Positions 1 through 8,683 are shown, counted from the first letter of the stretch. The stretch is 64,000 nucleotides of DNA from an uncultured Clostridia bacterium (GCA_937895705.1 CALBKM010000034.1:124001-188000); one strand, 5' to 3'. Program-made: numbers and translations. Notes: generated by a model not told the origin, from the letters alone.

Positions 1-738
1 CAGAAGATTCACGTGATAGTGTTCCGGTGCAAAACAGATTCCTCCCCGCTCCGTCAGCTGTGCCAAAAAGTCCGGTTTCGAAGACGGAAAGAATACTTCA
101 AAGCTATATGCATCCAACTTTTTAAATACCGCACGTTCCTTCTTTCCCGCTTCGTTTTTCACAGTAAAACACTCCCAAAGCGGTTCTCCGAAGGTCTCCT
201 TCAGACATAGTTTCTCATAAAAGAAAACGCAGTCATCCGCGGTAAACAATACTCCGTCGGACCAACGCAAACCTTCCCGGAGAACAATCGTATATTTCGT
301 AAAGTCAGAATTCACCGCATAGGATTTTGCAATATTAGGCGCTATTGTTCCGTCTTCCGCATATCGGAATAACCCCTCCGACACCAGCGCACCCGTTATT
401 TTATCCGCATTCTCCGCTGCAAACTGCACAGACTCTCCATACTCTCCCGGCTCATATCCGCTATCCGTTACCACATCGGTACGGACAGGAAGACGTTTCT
501 CAACCGCCGGTAATTCCCTTGCCTTGACCCGGTCCTGTAACATTCCGGCTTCGGTATAGGTTTCGTACGAACCCATCGGTTTCTCCGGAGTCTTTCCTTC
601 GTCCTTCCCTATACTCGCTTCCGGTGTTGCCGTCACATCTCCGGCTTCTTTTTTATCTTCTTTACAGCCTGTAACCGCACACAGCAACATCACCGTAAAA
701 AGAACCGCTGTAATTCCTTTTTTATTCATCAGCCTCAT
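1..738 (-). CDS. Extracellular solute-binding protein, family 5 (peptide/nickel type), N-terminal part
   Basis: The gene enters from the right and leaves the window at base 1, so only the first 246 codons are visible. The start at 738 sits five bases after a GGAGG; an in-frame ATG at 729 is a weaker choice. Residues 1-25 form a lipoprotein signal ending in the lipobox VTGC, so the protein should be anchored outside the membrane. After a low-complexity linker, the stretch 'GLRWSDGVLFTADDCVFF' is the hallmark of family 5 binding proteins, which deliver oligopeptides, nickel or some glycosides to an ABC importer. The permease and ATPase genes are not in the window, so the ligand is unknown. The gene has no stop or frameshift in the visible part. 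Confidence 0.9.
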   Translation of the reverse strand, partial: MRLMNKKGITAVLFTVMLLCAVTGCKEDKKEAGDVTATPEASIGKDEGKTPEKPMGSYETYTEAGMLQDRVKARELPAVEKRLPVRTDVVTDSGYEPGEYGESVQFAAENADKITGALVSEGLFRYAEDGTIAPNIAKSYAVNSDFTKYTIVLREGLRWSDGVLFTADDCVFFYEKLCLKETFGEPLWECFTVKNEAGKKERAVFKKLDAYSFEVFFPSSKPDFLAQLTERGGICFAPEHYHVNLL

Positions 739-815
739 TCCTGCCTCCTACCATAAAATTTATCTCACCTAATAATACCGAGCTCAACTACATAATCCTT
801 TTTTTACAAAACAAA

Positions 816-940
816 GAATCTCGCCTGCGAGATTCTCCGCCTGCGGCGGGTCGCTTCAAGCGACAACTTCCAATCCGCCGCAGTGCGATCCCGCGGAGCG
901 TTTTTTTGCTCTATAGGAAATGTAAAATCTCCTATAGAGC
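816..940. repeat. Cluster of palindromes in an intergenic gap
   Basis: Four nested or adjacent inverted repeats lie in about 125 bases: 816-823 with 828-835; 842-849 with 875-882; 850-856 with 858-864 (inside the previous one); and 908-918 with 930-940, an 11-base perfect match. None ends in a T-run suited to a terminator on the minus strand. The layout resembles REP-type interspersed intergenic repeats. No coding frame is convincing in this gap. Confidence 0.7.
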
Positions 941-946
941 AAGGAA

Positions 947-978
947 GTGTCCCAAAAGTCCTAAGACTTCCGGGACAC
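947..978 (-). terminator. Hairpin after the chemoreceptor gene
   Basis: GTGTCCC at 947-953 pairs with GGGACAC at 972-978, and an inner AAGTC/GACTT extends the stem. It lies about 20 bases past the chemoreceptor stop. The T-run on the minus strand is poor, so termination is likely but not certain. Confidence 0.5.
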
Positions 979-997
979 CTTAGTATTCTTGTCTACT

Positions 998-3511
998 CTA
1001 GTAACGGAACGCCTGTAATGCTTCCTGAAGCTTTCTTGCCTCGTCGTTAAGTACCGTAGAAGCCTGGGACAAATCTTCCACTGCCTTTAACTGAAGATCT
1101 ACCATGTTCTGTACTTCCTCGGAAGCCGCCGAGGTCTCCTCGGAAACTGCCGAAATACTGCTGATTGCATCTACCGTTACATTCTGTGCTTCCCCGATGC
1201 TCTCTACACCGTTGGCAATATTCACAAGACGCTCGGACATTTCTTCAACATCCTCACCGATATTCTTAAACAGAGAAATCGCATTCTTTAATGCCTCGCT
1301 CTGAGAAGCTACAATTTCTTCCGCCTGAGCCACCGTCTGCACGGTTCCCTCCGTTTGTACTTTAATACCGTTTACGATACCCGCTATTTCATTTGCAGCT
1401 TCCACGGACTGCTCCGCAAGTCTTCGAATCTCATCCGCGACAACCGCGAAACCGCGTCCCGCTTCGCCCGCACGAGCCGCTTCGATAGAAGCATTGAGAG
1501 ACAACAGGTTCGTCTGTTCCGCAATGTCGTTAATAACACCGATAATCTTTCCGATGGAAAGGGACTCTTCCGCAAGGGCATCCATATCCACCGTAATGCG
1601 TTTTGTAATGGTGGCGGTTTCTTCTCCCTTCGCCTCAAGGACTCCGATTGCTTCCATACCGTTTTCTACAGCTGCCTTTGCACTCTTAGCAAGCTCGTCA
1701 ATGGCATCCGCATCAGCCTTAACCTCACTGATACGCTGACCGAGTTCTTCACTCTGTATCAAACAACGTTCGGAATCTTCCGCCTGCTGAACAATACCGT
1801 TTCGAATCTCCGTAATAGAGGAGGTAATATTTTGTGTCGCCGTCAACAGCTTCGCAGAAGTATCCTCCACGCCTGCCGCGGAACTTCCCACATTATCCGC
1901 CGCCACGGAGGTCTGTTGCACCATCCCCTTCATGTTGGTAACCGTTTTATTTGCACATGCAACCAGCGCTCCGAACTCATCTCTTCGTGTGGATCTCATC
2001 TTCGCCGTCAAATCACCGCGTGCCACCTTATCAAGGCCTGCCATGGTACGCTTCATAGCCTTTGCATAAGAGTTTGCAACCCAGATACCCAACAATACGG
2101 AACATGCCGCTGAAATCACTACAACCACAACAGCAAGCACTTTAATGGAATTGGCACTTGCAATAATTTCACTTCTCGGAATCGCACCGCAAAGCATCGC
2201 ACCACTGTCGCCGATCGGATTACAAATAATCAGATACTTATCTCCGTCGATTTTCGCATAACCGCTGGCCGTCTTACCGGCACCTACCGCAGACTCATAT
2301 ACCTTCTTGTCCACAAAAAGCGGCTTGTCGGAACGTCCGTCCGGTGTCAGGGTAAGCTCGCTACCGTCGGAAGAAATAATTCCGAAGATACTACCCTCGG
2401 CAAGTTCGATTCCTTCCAAGGTGTCCATTAACATCTGTGTCTGAATATCCGCAGATATATAACCGAGTTCTTTTCCTAAAGAGTTCACCATCTTTGCGGT
2501 AACCGCCATAAAATAGCTATCCTCGGAAAGATTTAACTGACTGTCAACAAACGGATGTTGCGAGGTCCACTGATATTTCTTTCCGGAAGCAAGGAAATTC
2601 TTTCCGTCCGCACTTGCCTCAAAGGCAGTTGCCTGATCCCCTTCCGCAAACTTTCCGTCAGATGCATAAGACTGTCCGTAACGGGAAATCACCGCAATGT
2701 TGCCGATAATGGTTTCGTTCTCGCCGCCCAAGGTGCCGACGGTAGCCTTAATCGCATCTATCGCATCCTTCTCCGCTTTGGAATCTACTTTTAAGTTTCC
2801 CGCATAATACAGGGAAATATCACTGCTTGCATTAATCTGGTCCAGTTTCGACTCCACCGTATCGAATACCAACGCCAAATGCTCTGCCTTCGCATTCATG
2901 GTAGAACCCGCAGCCTGTTCGTAGTTAGACTGCAACGCATTGGAAGCACTGGTAGAACATACCACGCCAAGAACGATAATAAACACAAGCGGTACACAGA
3001 ACATTACTATGAGTTGCGTACGAATACTCGTCATTTTCTTCTTTCCGTTGGCACCGACAGTATTTCCCTGAAGCTTCTCCGTCATCTGCTTTAAGGAGGA
3101 CCCCAGCTTTGCCCGCAGGCTGTTCATATCCTGCTCTTTTTTCTTCTTGGAACCCTTTATCTTTTCTGCAACGGCATTTGCCAATTTCATTTCTGAGATC
3201 TTCGGAAGTTTCGGCATTTTCGGGAGCTTTCTTTCACCCTCCTTTGCCTCTTTCGGTTCTTTTACTTTCGGCTCCTTCGGCACTTTCGGTTCCTTTACCT
3301 TCGGCTCCTTCGGTGCTTTCGGTTCCTTCACTTTCGGCTCCTTCGGTGCTTTCGGTTCCTTCACCTTCGGTTCCTTCGGTGCTTTCGGTTCCTTCACCTT
3401 CGGCTCCTTCGGTGCTTTCGGTTCCTTCACCTTCGGCTCCTTCGGCGCTTTCTCCTTCTCCTTTACCGCGCCCTCTTCGGAAGGCACAATTGTCTCTAGC
3501 TCCTTATCCAT
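998..3511 (-). CDS. Methyl-accepting chemotaxis protein with a repeat-rich cytoplasmic N-terminal tail
   Basis: An 837-residue membrane chemoreceptor. The start at 3511 follows AAGGAGG by seven bases; an upstream ATG at 3580 has no such site. Residues 21-86 are six copies of an 11-residue Lys/Glu/Pro unit, followed by a basic stretch, and the first membrane segment only begins near 165. Residues 190-455 form the outside sensing region, probably dCache-like. The second membrane segment is about 456-479, then a HAMP domain to about 530. The signalling tip (IAEQTNLLSLNASIEAARAG, then GRGFAVVADEIRRLAEQS) at about 663-702 is fully conserved and should bind CheA/CheW. The ligand cannot be deduced. 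The long tail before the first membrane segment is unusual for this family. Its own promoter is at 3591-3619. Confidence 0.95.
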   Translation of the reverse strand: MDKELETIVPSEEGAVKEKEKAPKEPKVKEPKAPKEPKVKEPKAPKEPKVKEPKAPKEPKVKEPKAPKEPKVKEPKVPKEPKVKEPKEAKEGERKLPKMPKLPKISEMKLANAVAEKIKGSKKKKEQDMNSLRAKLGSSLKQMTEKLQGNTVGANGKKKMTSIRTQLIVMFCVPLVFIIVLGVVCSTSASNALQSNYEQAAGSTMNAKAEHLALVFDTVESKLDQINASSDISLYYAGNLKVDSKAEKDAIDAIKATVGTLGGENETIIGNIAVISRYGQSYASDGKFAEGDQATAFEASADGKNFLASGKKYQWTSQHPFVDSQLNLSEDSYFMAVTAKMVNSLGKELGYISADIQTQMLMDTLEGIELAEGSIFGIISSDGSELTLTPDGRSDKPLFVDKKVYESAVGAGKTASGYAKIDGDKYLIICNPIGDSGAMLCGAIPRSEIIASANSIKVLAVVVVVISAACSVLLGIWVANSYAKAMKRTMAGLDKVARGDLTAKMRSTRRDEFGALVACANKTVTNMKGMVQQTSVAADNVGSSAAGVEDTSAKLLTATQNITSSITEIRNGIVQQAEDSERCLIQSEELGQRISEVKADADAIDELAKSAKAAVENGMEAIGVLEAKGEETATITKRITVDMDALAEESLSIGKIIGVINDIAEQTNLLSLNASIEAARAGEAGRGFAVVADEIRRLAEQSVEAANEIAGIVNGIKVQTEGTVQTVAQAEEIVASQSEALKNAISLFKNIGEDVEEMSERLVNIANGVESIGEAQNVTVDAISSISAVSEETSAASEEVQNMVDLQLKAVEDLSQASTVLNDEARKLQEALQAFRY
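3254..3451 (-). repeat. Six tandem 33-bp units inside the chemoreceptor gene
   Basis: Each 33-bp unit encodes KAPKEPKVKEP or a close variant (one copy has KVPKEP). The units keep the reading frame, so copy number can change by slippage without breaking the protein. The charged Lys/Glu/Pro composition predicts an extended, unfolded cytoplasmic tail. Confidence 0.9.
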
Positions 3512-3590
3512 TTCGTAAACCTCCTTGCTACATTCGGTATGCGATTTTATCTTTTCAAACCGAGTCGGTTTCTGTATCAATCATATCCTA

Positions 3591-3619
3591 ATTATACTCT
3601 ATTTTGTCAGAAACTTCAA
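3591..3619 (-). promoter_or_regulatory. Sigma-A type promoter of the chemoreceptor gene
   Basis: On the minus strand TTGAAG (3614-3619), a 17-base spacer and a perfect TATAAT (3591-3596). A short perfect dyad AACCGA-G-TCGGTT at 3558-3570 lies in the leader downstream and might be an operator. Confidence 0.7.
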
Positions 3620-3692
3620 GTAAAAAAAGAAATTGTTATAACATTTTGCATGGAAAAATGAAGAAAAAAATAAAACTTTTTTCAAAATGTAC

Positions 3693-3721
3693 TTTTCTTT
3701 TTTGCAAAAACACCGTATAAT
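3693..3721 (+). promoter_or_regulatory. Probable promoter of the small membrane protein gene
   Basis: A perfect TATAAT at 3716-3721 lies 30 bases before the small protein's start codon. The -35 position 17 bases upstream holds TTTTCT, which is weak, in a very A/T-rich stretch. Confidence 0.5.
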
Positions 3722-3751
3722 AGAATCAGTATCATAGAAAGGAGCATTCCA

Positions 3752-4009
3752 ATGAAAAAAGTATTCAAATTTTTTGCTGCATTAGCGTCCATCGCTGCGG
3801 TTGCCGGCGGCGCATATCTTGTTTATAAAAACTTCTTCGCAAAAGAAGAAGACGATTTCGACTTCGACGACAGTTTCGACGATGACGACGATACTGCGTC
3901 CCGCGAATACGTATCCATCAATATCACAACGGACGAAACCGAAGAAGAGGACGTTCCTTCCGAGGACGCCGATGTTGTGGCTGACGTAACCGCAGAAGAG
4001 GCTGAATAA
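3752..4009 (+). CDS. Small single-span membrane protein with an acidic tail
   Basis: 85 residues, not recognised as a named family. Residues 5-26 form one hydrophobic helix with a basic start, so it may be a membrane anchor or an uncleaved signal. The remainder is strongly acidic, with runs of Asp and Glu at about 31-47 and 63-85. GAAAGGAG precedes the ATG at good distance, a TATAAT promoter lies upstream and a clear terminator follows, so it is a real single-gene unit. It is convergent with the anti-sigma gene. A function cannot be read from the sequence. Confidence 0.8.
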   Translation: MKKVFKFFAALASIAAVAGGAYLVYKNFFAKEEDDFDFDDSFDDDDDTASREYVSINITTDETEEEDVPSEDADVVADVTAEEAE

Positions 4010-4031
4010 TTGCGCATTTTCCTATCACATC

Positions 4032-4067
4032 AAAAAAGGAGCTGTTCACACAGCCCCTTTTTTATTT
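4032..4067. terminator. Bidirectional terminator between convergent genes
   Basis: Stem GGAGCTGT with ACAGCCCC (one mismatch), with an A-run before and a T-run after, so it can serve both the small membrane protein (plus) and the anti-sigma gene (minus). Confidence 0.85.
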
Positions 4068-4073
4068 TCCTCT

Positions 4074-4907
4074 TTACTTTTCATATAAGGACACATTCTG
4101 TCCGAAAAAAATCCACAGTCTGCCGTCTTCGGTCTGAAACCCTGCCACCGCATCCAACGGTTCCTCGCAATCTACCGTATACGTTCTTCCCGATTTGCCG
4201 GCAAGAACATACGAATAGCTTCCGTCCTGCTGATATCCCTTATCAAAATCACACGCCGCCAGTCTGCGCAACAGTTCCTCTTCCCAATAATCTTCTCTCT
4301 GTACAAACTCCCAATAGTCTGCTTCGGAATCCGTAATTGCGAATCCCAACTCTGTGAGCGCCGTTAACAAGCGTTCCGACACATTCACCGTTCTGCCGGT
4401 CAAAGGGGTGCGGGTTTCTTCATTCAAATCCGCCGCATCGGGATGTCCGTCCCGTTCGCTTTTGGAGTACTGATAGTCCCCCCGTCCCGCACCGTCGTCT
4501 GTATCATCCCTCCAGGCTACGGCATCGCTTTCCGACTGTTCCGACGGATATACCGCACTGTCCTGCATAAAACCGTTTGCTCCGGAGTTACTGTACGTTC
4601 CATCCGCAGTGGCCTCTTTCCGTGCGTCCTCGGCCGCAAACTTCTTGCCGCTAAAGGTACGTACACCTACCGCAAGCACCAGCACCGCTGCCGCTGCCAC
4701 GCAGGCATACCGCATAAACGGATATTTTCTCTTTCGTTTCTGTTCCAAAGAAACCACACCGGAAGCGCTTTCCGCTTCCACGCGTCGTAATGTCTTTTGA
4801 ATCAATTCTTCACTGACACAAAGTCGGTCGGACTCCAGAGCCTTATCTAAAAGTGCATAGAGTTCCTCATCCTGCAATTCCTTATCATCCTGCAATAATT
4901 TGTCCAT
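4074..4907 (-). CDS. Putative anti-sigma factor, single-span membrane protein
   Basis: 277 residues, encoded one base after the stop of the ECF sigma gene; its ribosome site AAAGGAGG is inside the end of that gene, so translation is probably coupled. The start at 4907 is eight bases from that site. The first 60 residues are charged and soluble, as expected for a sigma-binding region, but I see no HxxxCxxC zinc motif. One membrane segment lies at about 66-84, then a Ser/Asp-rich linker, and residues 170-277 form an outside domain of unknown fold. The role as an anti-sigma factor is inferred from position, size and topology. It ends before a shared terminator. Confidence 0.75.
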   Translation of the reverse strand: MDKLLQDDKELQDEELYALLDKALESDRLCVSEELIQKTLRRVEAESASGVVSLEQKRKRKYPFMRYACVAAAAVLVLAVGVRTFSGKKFAAEDARKEATADGTYSNSGANGFMQDSAVYPSEQSESDAVAWRDDTDDGAGRGDYQYSKSERDGHPDAADLNEETRTPLTGRTVNVSERLLTALTELGFAITDSEADYWEFVQREDYWEEELLRRLAACDFDKGYQQDGSYSYVLAGKSGRTYTVDCEEPLDAVAGFQTEDGRLWIFFGQNVSLYEK

Positions 4908-4908
4908 C

Positions 4909-5472
4909 CTATGCACCTCCTTTCCATTCACTCTCGAGAATAACGCGGAACTTATCCCTGGCCCGGGACAACCTGCTCTTCACCGTTCCTTCACTGAGTC
5001 CCAGCACCTTCGCGGTCTCCGCTACCGAGCGTTCCTCGAAATACAAACACACCAGCACTTCCCTGTACTTTTCGGGAAGCAAAAGTAACGCTTTCCGAAT
5101 CTGTTCGCCGTCCTGTCTGCGTTCGATTTCCTCCGTTGTATCCTCCGTCGGAATCTGCGCCTCCTCATCTTCGGCAAACATCGTCACCCTGCGTGTATAT
5201 GCACTTTTTAAATAATCCTTGCATGCATTCACCGTTATACGTAACAGCCACGTTTTCACGGAACTGTCACCCCGGAATTCGTTTAAATTCGCATTTACCT
5301 TAATAAACACCTCTTGAAAAATATCCTCGGCCGTATCATAATCCTTCACATAACTGTATGCCATGCGGAGCACATCGTTTCCGTATGTGCGCATCAAATA
5401 CTCCAGGTCATATTTCCCTTCCGATTCCTCAGTCTGCAGCGGCCGGATTTCCGGGTCTGCTTTTTTGTTCAT
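4909..5472 (-). CDS. ECF-type RNA polymerase sigma factor
   Basis: 187 residues, typical for the extracytoplasmic function group. Region 2 lies at about 22-90 (YSYVKDYDTAEDIFQEVFIK, then FRGDSSVKTWLLRITVNACKD), which contacts the -10 element and core polymerase. Region 4 lies at about 125-178, with the helix-turn-helix 'SVAETAKVLGLSEGTVKSRL' for the -35 element. The start follows GGGGG by six bases. The gene is followed directly by a membrane protein that is the likely anti-sigma factor. A promoter of the ECF GAACC/CGTC type lies immediately upstream, so it probably activates its own transcription. The inducing signal is unknown. Confidence 0.93.
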   Translation of the reverse strand: MNKKADPEIRPLQTEESEGKYDLEYLMRTYGNDVLRMAYSYVKDYDTAEDIFQEVFIKVNANLNEFRGDSSVKTWLLRITVNACKDYLKSAYTRRVTMFAEDEEAQIPTEDTTEEIERRQDGEQIRKALLLLPEKYREVLVCLYFEERSVAETAKVLGLSEGTVKSRLSRARDKFRVILESEWKGGA

Positions 5473-5492
5473 ACGTTACCCCCTATCAGAAA

Positions 5493-5519
5493 GACGAAGC
5501 TCCGATTCGTTCGGTTCCC
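5493..5519 (-). promoter_or_regulatory. ECF-type autoregulatory promoter
   Basis: Read on the minus strand: GGGAACC (5513-5519), 16 bases, then CGTC (5493-5496), which ends 21 bases before the sigma factor start codon. GAACC-N16-CGTC is the classical layout for ECF sigma factors and differs from the TTGACA/TATAAT promoters elsewhere in this window. It sits in the 64-base gap after prfC. Confidence 0.75.
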
Positions 5520-5536
5520 TTTTTCTTAATAATTTT

Positions 5537-7123
5537 TTAATTCTTTGCAAACTCCGTCAGCTTCAAGCCCTCGTTACGCTCCAATACCGTACGAATGCTC
5601 CACTCGTGGGTAAAGAGTAAGAGTGGTCTGTCCTTTAAATCCTTCACTCTCTTGGAGTCCGTGGTAATATTTAACTTTGCCACATCAACACCGTCATTTT
5701 CAATCCAGCGGATATATTCGTAAGGGAGCGGGTCCATTCGAATCTCCACTCCGTATTCGGACTCTAAGCGGAACCGCAGTACGTCAAACTGTAACACACC
5801 TACCACGCCCACAATAATTTCTTCCATACCGGTATTAAATTCCTGGAAAATCTGAATGGCACCTTCCTGGGCGATCTGGGACACGCCCTTGATGAACTGT
5901 TTTCTCTTCATGGTATCCACCTGACGAATCTTCGCAAAATGCTCCGGTGCAAAGGTCGGGATACCTTCATATTCAATCTGCTCACCCGGGGCACATACCG
6001 TATCTCCGATGGAGAAAATGCCCGGGTCAAAGACACCGATAATATCGCCGGCATAAGCCTCTTCCACAATCTTTCTGTCCTGGGCCATCATCTGCTGCGG
6101 CTGAGACAAACGAATCTTTTTCCCGCCCTGTACATGATTTACTTCCATGCCCGCTTCAAACTTACCGGAACAGATACGCATAAAAGCGATACGGTCACGG
6201 TGTGCCTTGTTCATATTTGCCTGAATCTTAAACACAAAGGCGGAAAACTCATGCTCCAAAGGCTTTATCAAGCCTCCCTTCGCATTACGCGGGAGCGGAG
6301 AAGTGGTCATCTCCAAAAAGTGCGCAAGGAACGTCTCCACACCGAAATTCGTAAGAGCCGAGCCGAAGAACACCGGCGTCAGTTCACCGGCACTGACCTT
6401 CTCCAAATCAAACTCACTGCTGGCACCGTCCAAAAGTTCAATCTCATCCACCAGGTTCTGATGATTCTCTCTGCCGATAATCTCATCTAAGTTGGCATCC
6501 CCGAGGGTTGCCTCAATCTTTTCCACTTCGTTCTGACCGTTGTTTGCGGCGATGAAACGGGTAATGGTCTCCGTATCTCTGTGATAAACACCCTTAAAAT
6601 TCTTACCGGACCCAATCGGCCAATTCATCGGACAGGTGCGGATACCAAGAACATTTTCAATCTCATCCAAAAGCTCAAAGGTATCTCTTGCCTCCCGGTC
6701 CATCTTGTTTACAAAGGTAAAAATCGGAATATGACGCATGACACAAACCTTGAAAAGCTTCTTGGTCTGTGCCTCAACACCCTTGGAGGCATCGATGACC
6801 ATGACAGCGGAATCCGCTGCCATCAGGGTACGGTACGTATCCTCGGAGAAGTCCTGATGTCCCGGGGTATCCAGAATGTTAATGCAATACCCGTCATAGT
6901 TAAACTGCATTACGGAAGAGGTAACGGAAATACCTCTCTGCTTCTCGATTTCCATCCAGTCGGAAACCGCATGCTTTGCGGTCTTCTTCGCCTTTACGGA
7001 GCCTGCCAGATTGATGGCTCCTCCGTATAACAAAAGCTTCTCCGTCAGTGTCGTTTTACCGGCATCCGGGTGGGAAATAATCGCAAAGGTTCGTCTTTTA
7101 TTTATTTCATTGCTGTGGTTCAT
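5537..7123 (-). CDS. prfC: Peptide chain release factor 3
   Basis: 528 residues, the normal length of RF3, a GTPase that removes RF1/RF2 from the ribosome after peptide release. The start at 7123 follows GGAGG by five bases; the upstream ATG at 7138 has no site. GTPase motifs are intact: SHPDAGKTTLTEKLL at about 17-31, the switch region with QRGISVTSSVMQF, DTPGHQDFSEDTYR, and NKMDREARDTFELLDEIE. The C-terminal domain 'MEEIIVGVVGVLQFDVLRFR' is typical of RF3 rather than EF-G. It stands alone, with the ECF sigma gene 64 bases downstream. Confidence 0.97.
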   Translation of the reverse strand: MNHSNEINKRRTFAIISHPDAGKTTLTEKLLLYGGAINLAGSVKAKKTAKHAVSDWMEIEKQRGISVTSSVMQFNYDGYCINILDTPGHQDFSEDTYRTLMAADSAVMVIDASKGVEAQTKKLFKVCVMRHIPIFTFVNKMDREARDTFELLDEIENVLGIRTCPMNWPIGSGKNFKGVYHRDTETITRFIAANNGQNEVEKIEATLGDANLDEIIGRENHQNLVDEIELLDGASSEFDLEKVSAGELTPVFFGSALTNFGVETFLAHFLEMTTSPLPRNAKGGLIKPLEHEFSAFVFKIQANMNKAHRDRIAFMRICSGKFEAGMEVNHVQGGKKIRLSQPQQMMAQDRKIVEEAYAGDIIGVFDPGIFSIGDTVCAPGEQIEYEGIPTFAPEHFAKIRQVDTMKRKQFIKGVSQIAQEGAIQIFQEFNTGMEEIIVGVVGVLQFDVLRFRLESEYGVEIRMDPLPYEYIRWIENDGVDVAKLNITTDSKRVKDLKDRPLLLFTHEWSIRTVLERNEGLKLTEFAKN

Positions 7124-7270
7124 AACTGCCTCCTGCATATTATTGTCTTTGCTTTTTTTACTTCTTTTGGGTTTTCTTTGTACATGCCCGATTTCTAAGC
7201 TTTTCTTATCTCAGGGTATACAACGACATCTTATTTTACATGATTTTCCTGTGATATGCAAGGGGAAACC

Positions 7271-7299
7271 TTGTCTTTTCCTCACCCTTATGCTAGTAT
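7271..7299 (+). promoter_or_regulatory. Promoter of the CgeB-like glycosyltransferase gene
   Basis: TTGTCT (7271-7276), a 17-base spacer and TAGTAT (7294-7299) with an extended TG at 7291-7292. Confidence 0.6.
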
Positions 7300-7358
7300 A
7301 AACTCAAGTCAATAATACTTTTCTTATAAATAAACATTGTTGTGTCCGGGAGGTGCCT

Positions 7359-8618
7359 ATGAAACGTCTTTTACTTTTTCAACCAAGTGTGGAAACTCTG
7401 CACTTTTTCTCCGACCGATTGGCGGAGGAATATGTGAAGCTTGGCTATGAAGTGCGTCTTGTCCGCATTCACGAGCCGTTTTTCGGCACGGAGAAGGTGA
7501 CCGATTTCATCAAGGATCATGAAACCGTCATGATTACCTTTAACTTTCACGGCATCCAACGGGAGGCCATTTTCCATACACCGGAGGGAGAACTTCTCTG
7601 GGACAAGTATGACGTAGCCTGCATTAATATCATTGTGGACCATCCGTTTTACTATTACGAAGAATTACAGTACTTACCGAAACGCTACCTGCAGATTTGT
7701 ATCGACGGCGACCATACCGATTACATGAAGCGGTTTTATCCGGAAATTGTTCTGGGAGAAACCATGCCTCTGGCCGGTTGTGATTACCGGGATTCTTTTG
7801 GTGGAGGAACTCCTCTTTCCTTACGGGAGGATGTTACTGACCCGGCCCGGCTGATTCCGAACCTGACCGGAGCGACGATTCCGTTTCTTCCTATCAAAGA
7901 ACGTTCTACTCCTGTAGTCTTTACGGGTTGTTATACGCAACCGGACTTTTTCTTGCCTTACATGAGCCGTAACGGAGCGGAGTACGATGCCTTTTATCAC
8001 GGGATTTTAGACGATTTGCTGGCAGACCCGGACCAGTGTATCCATACGGTTTACCTGCGTCATCTGAACAGAGAATTGCCGGAACTTTCTTCCGAAGACT
8101 TAAAGAATGTCATGAACAAAATGATTTTTCTCGATTTATGGATTCGTTTCACCTTCCGGGGCAAAGTCATACAGACTCTGGCGAATGCCGACATTCCGGT
8201 ACATTGCATCGGTGCCGGCTGGGAAACCCTTTCCGTAAAAAACAAAAACAGACTCACCTACACGGAATACTCCGATACGGCAGTCTGCTTAAAAGCAATC
8301 TCCGAGGCAAAACTTTCTTTGAATGTCATGCCCTGGTTTAAACGGGGTGCCCATGACCGCATCTACAGTTCCATGTTAAACGGAGCGGTATGTGTCACCG
8401 ACAAGAGTCAATACTTAACGGAACACTTTGGGGACGGCGAACTGCTCCGCTATTACGATTTGAAAGAACTCTCCGCACTGCCTGACATCGTAACAACTCT
8501 TTTGGAGCAACCGGACACCATGCAAGCGATGGCGGACCGGGCACGGGCGTATGCAAAGGAGCATCTTACCTGGAAACAGTATGCGGAAAAACTGATACCG
8601 TACTTTTCGGAGGTATAA
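7359..8618 (+). CDS. CgeB-like glycosyltransferase family protein
   Basis: 419 residues, soluble, cytoplasmic. The ATG at 7359 follows GGGAGG by five bases. The N-terminal half begins with an alternating hydrophobic strand (RLLLFQP) and a Rossmann-like pattern; the C-terminal half has the GT-B style end seen in CgeB and DUF3880-type proteins: 'LSLNVMPWFKRGAHDRIYSS' (nucleotide-sugar side), then 'GAVCVTDKSQYLTEHFGDG' and a final helix with EHLTWKQYAEKL. Such enzymes transfer a sugar, often onto flagellin or spore components, but the substrate here is not deducible. It is a single-gene unit with its own promoter and a shared hairpin downstream. Confidence 0.75.
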   Translation: MKRLLLFQPSVETLHFFSDRLAEEYVKLGYEVRLVRIHEPFFGTEKVTDFIKDHETVMITFNFHGIQREAIFHTPEGELLWDKYDVACINIIVDHPFYYYEELQYLPKRYLQICIDGDHTDYMKRFYPEIVLGETMPLAGCDYRDSFGGGTPLSLREDVTDPARLIPNLTGATIPFLPIKERSTPVVFTGCYTQPDFFLPYMSRNGAEYDAFYHGILDDLLADPDQCIHTVYLRHLNRELPELSSEDLKNVMNKMIFLDLWIRFTFRGKVIQTLANADIPVHCIGAGWETLSVKNKNRLTYTEYSDTAVCLKAISEAKLSLNVMPWFKRGAHDRIYSSMLNGAVCVTDKSQYLTEHFGDGELLRYYDLKELSALPDIVTTLLEQPDTMQAMADRARAYAKEHLTWKQYAEKLIPYFSEV

Positions 8619-8650
8619 CCCGTTTAAGAACTATATTTACTCTTAAGAAT

Positions 8651-8676
8651 GGGGCTGTCATCCATACGACAGCCCC
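8651..8676. terminator. Hairpin between convergent genes
   Basis: GGGGCTGTC pairs perfectly with GACAGCCCC around an eight-base loop; an outer AAGAA/TTCTT extends it. It lies between the glycosyltransferase (plus) and the response regulator (minus) and can serve both. Confidence 0.75.
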
Positions 8677-8683
8677 AAAGTTC

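Noticed and set aside
908..940. Terminator on either strand at the 11-bp perfect hairpin
   Set aside because: On the minus strand it is followed by A's, and on the plus strand the T-run comes before rather than after the stem.
1355..2113. 252-residue plus-strand frame
   Set aside because: Antisense to the conserved chemoreceptor signalling domain; composition is not protein-like.
3254..3451. CRISPR-like regular repeats
   Set aside because: Units are directly joined without spacers and encode an in-frame protein repeat. The same holds for 13140-13280 and 26706-26930.
3109..3591. Plus-strand frames of 160 and 123 residues rich in Ser/Pro/Phe/Gly
   Set aside because: They are antisense readings of the 33-bp repeats in the chemoreceptor gene; no ribosome site and no natural composition.
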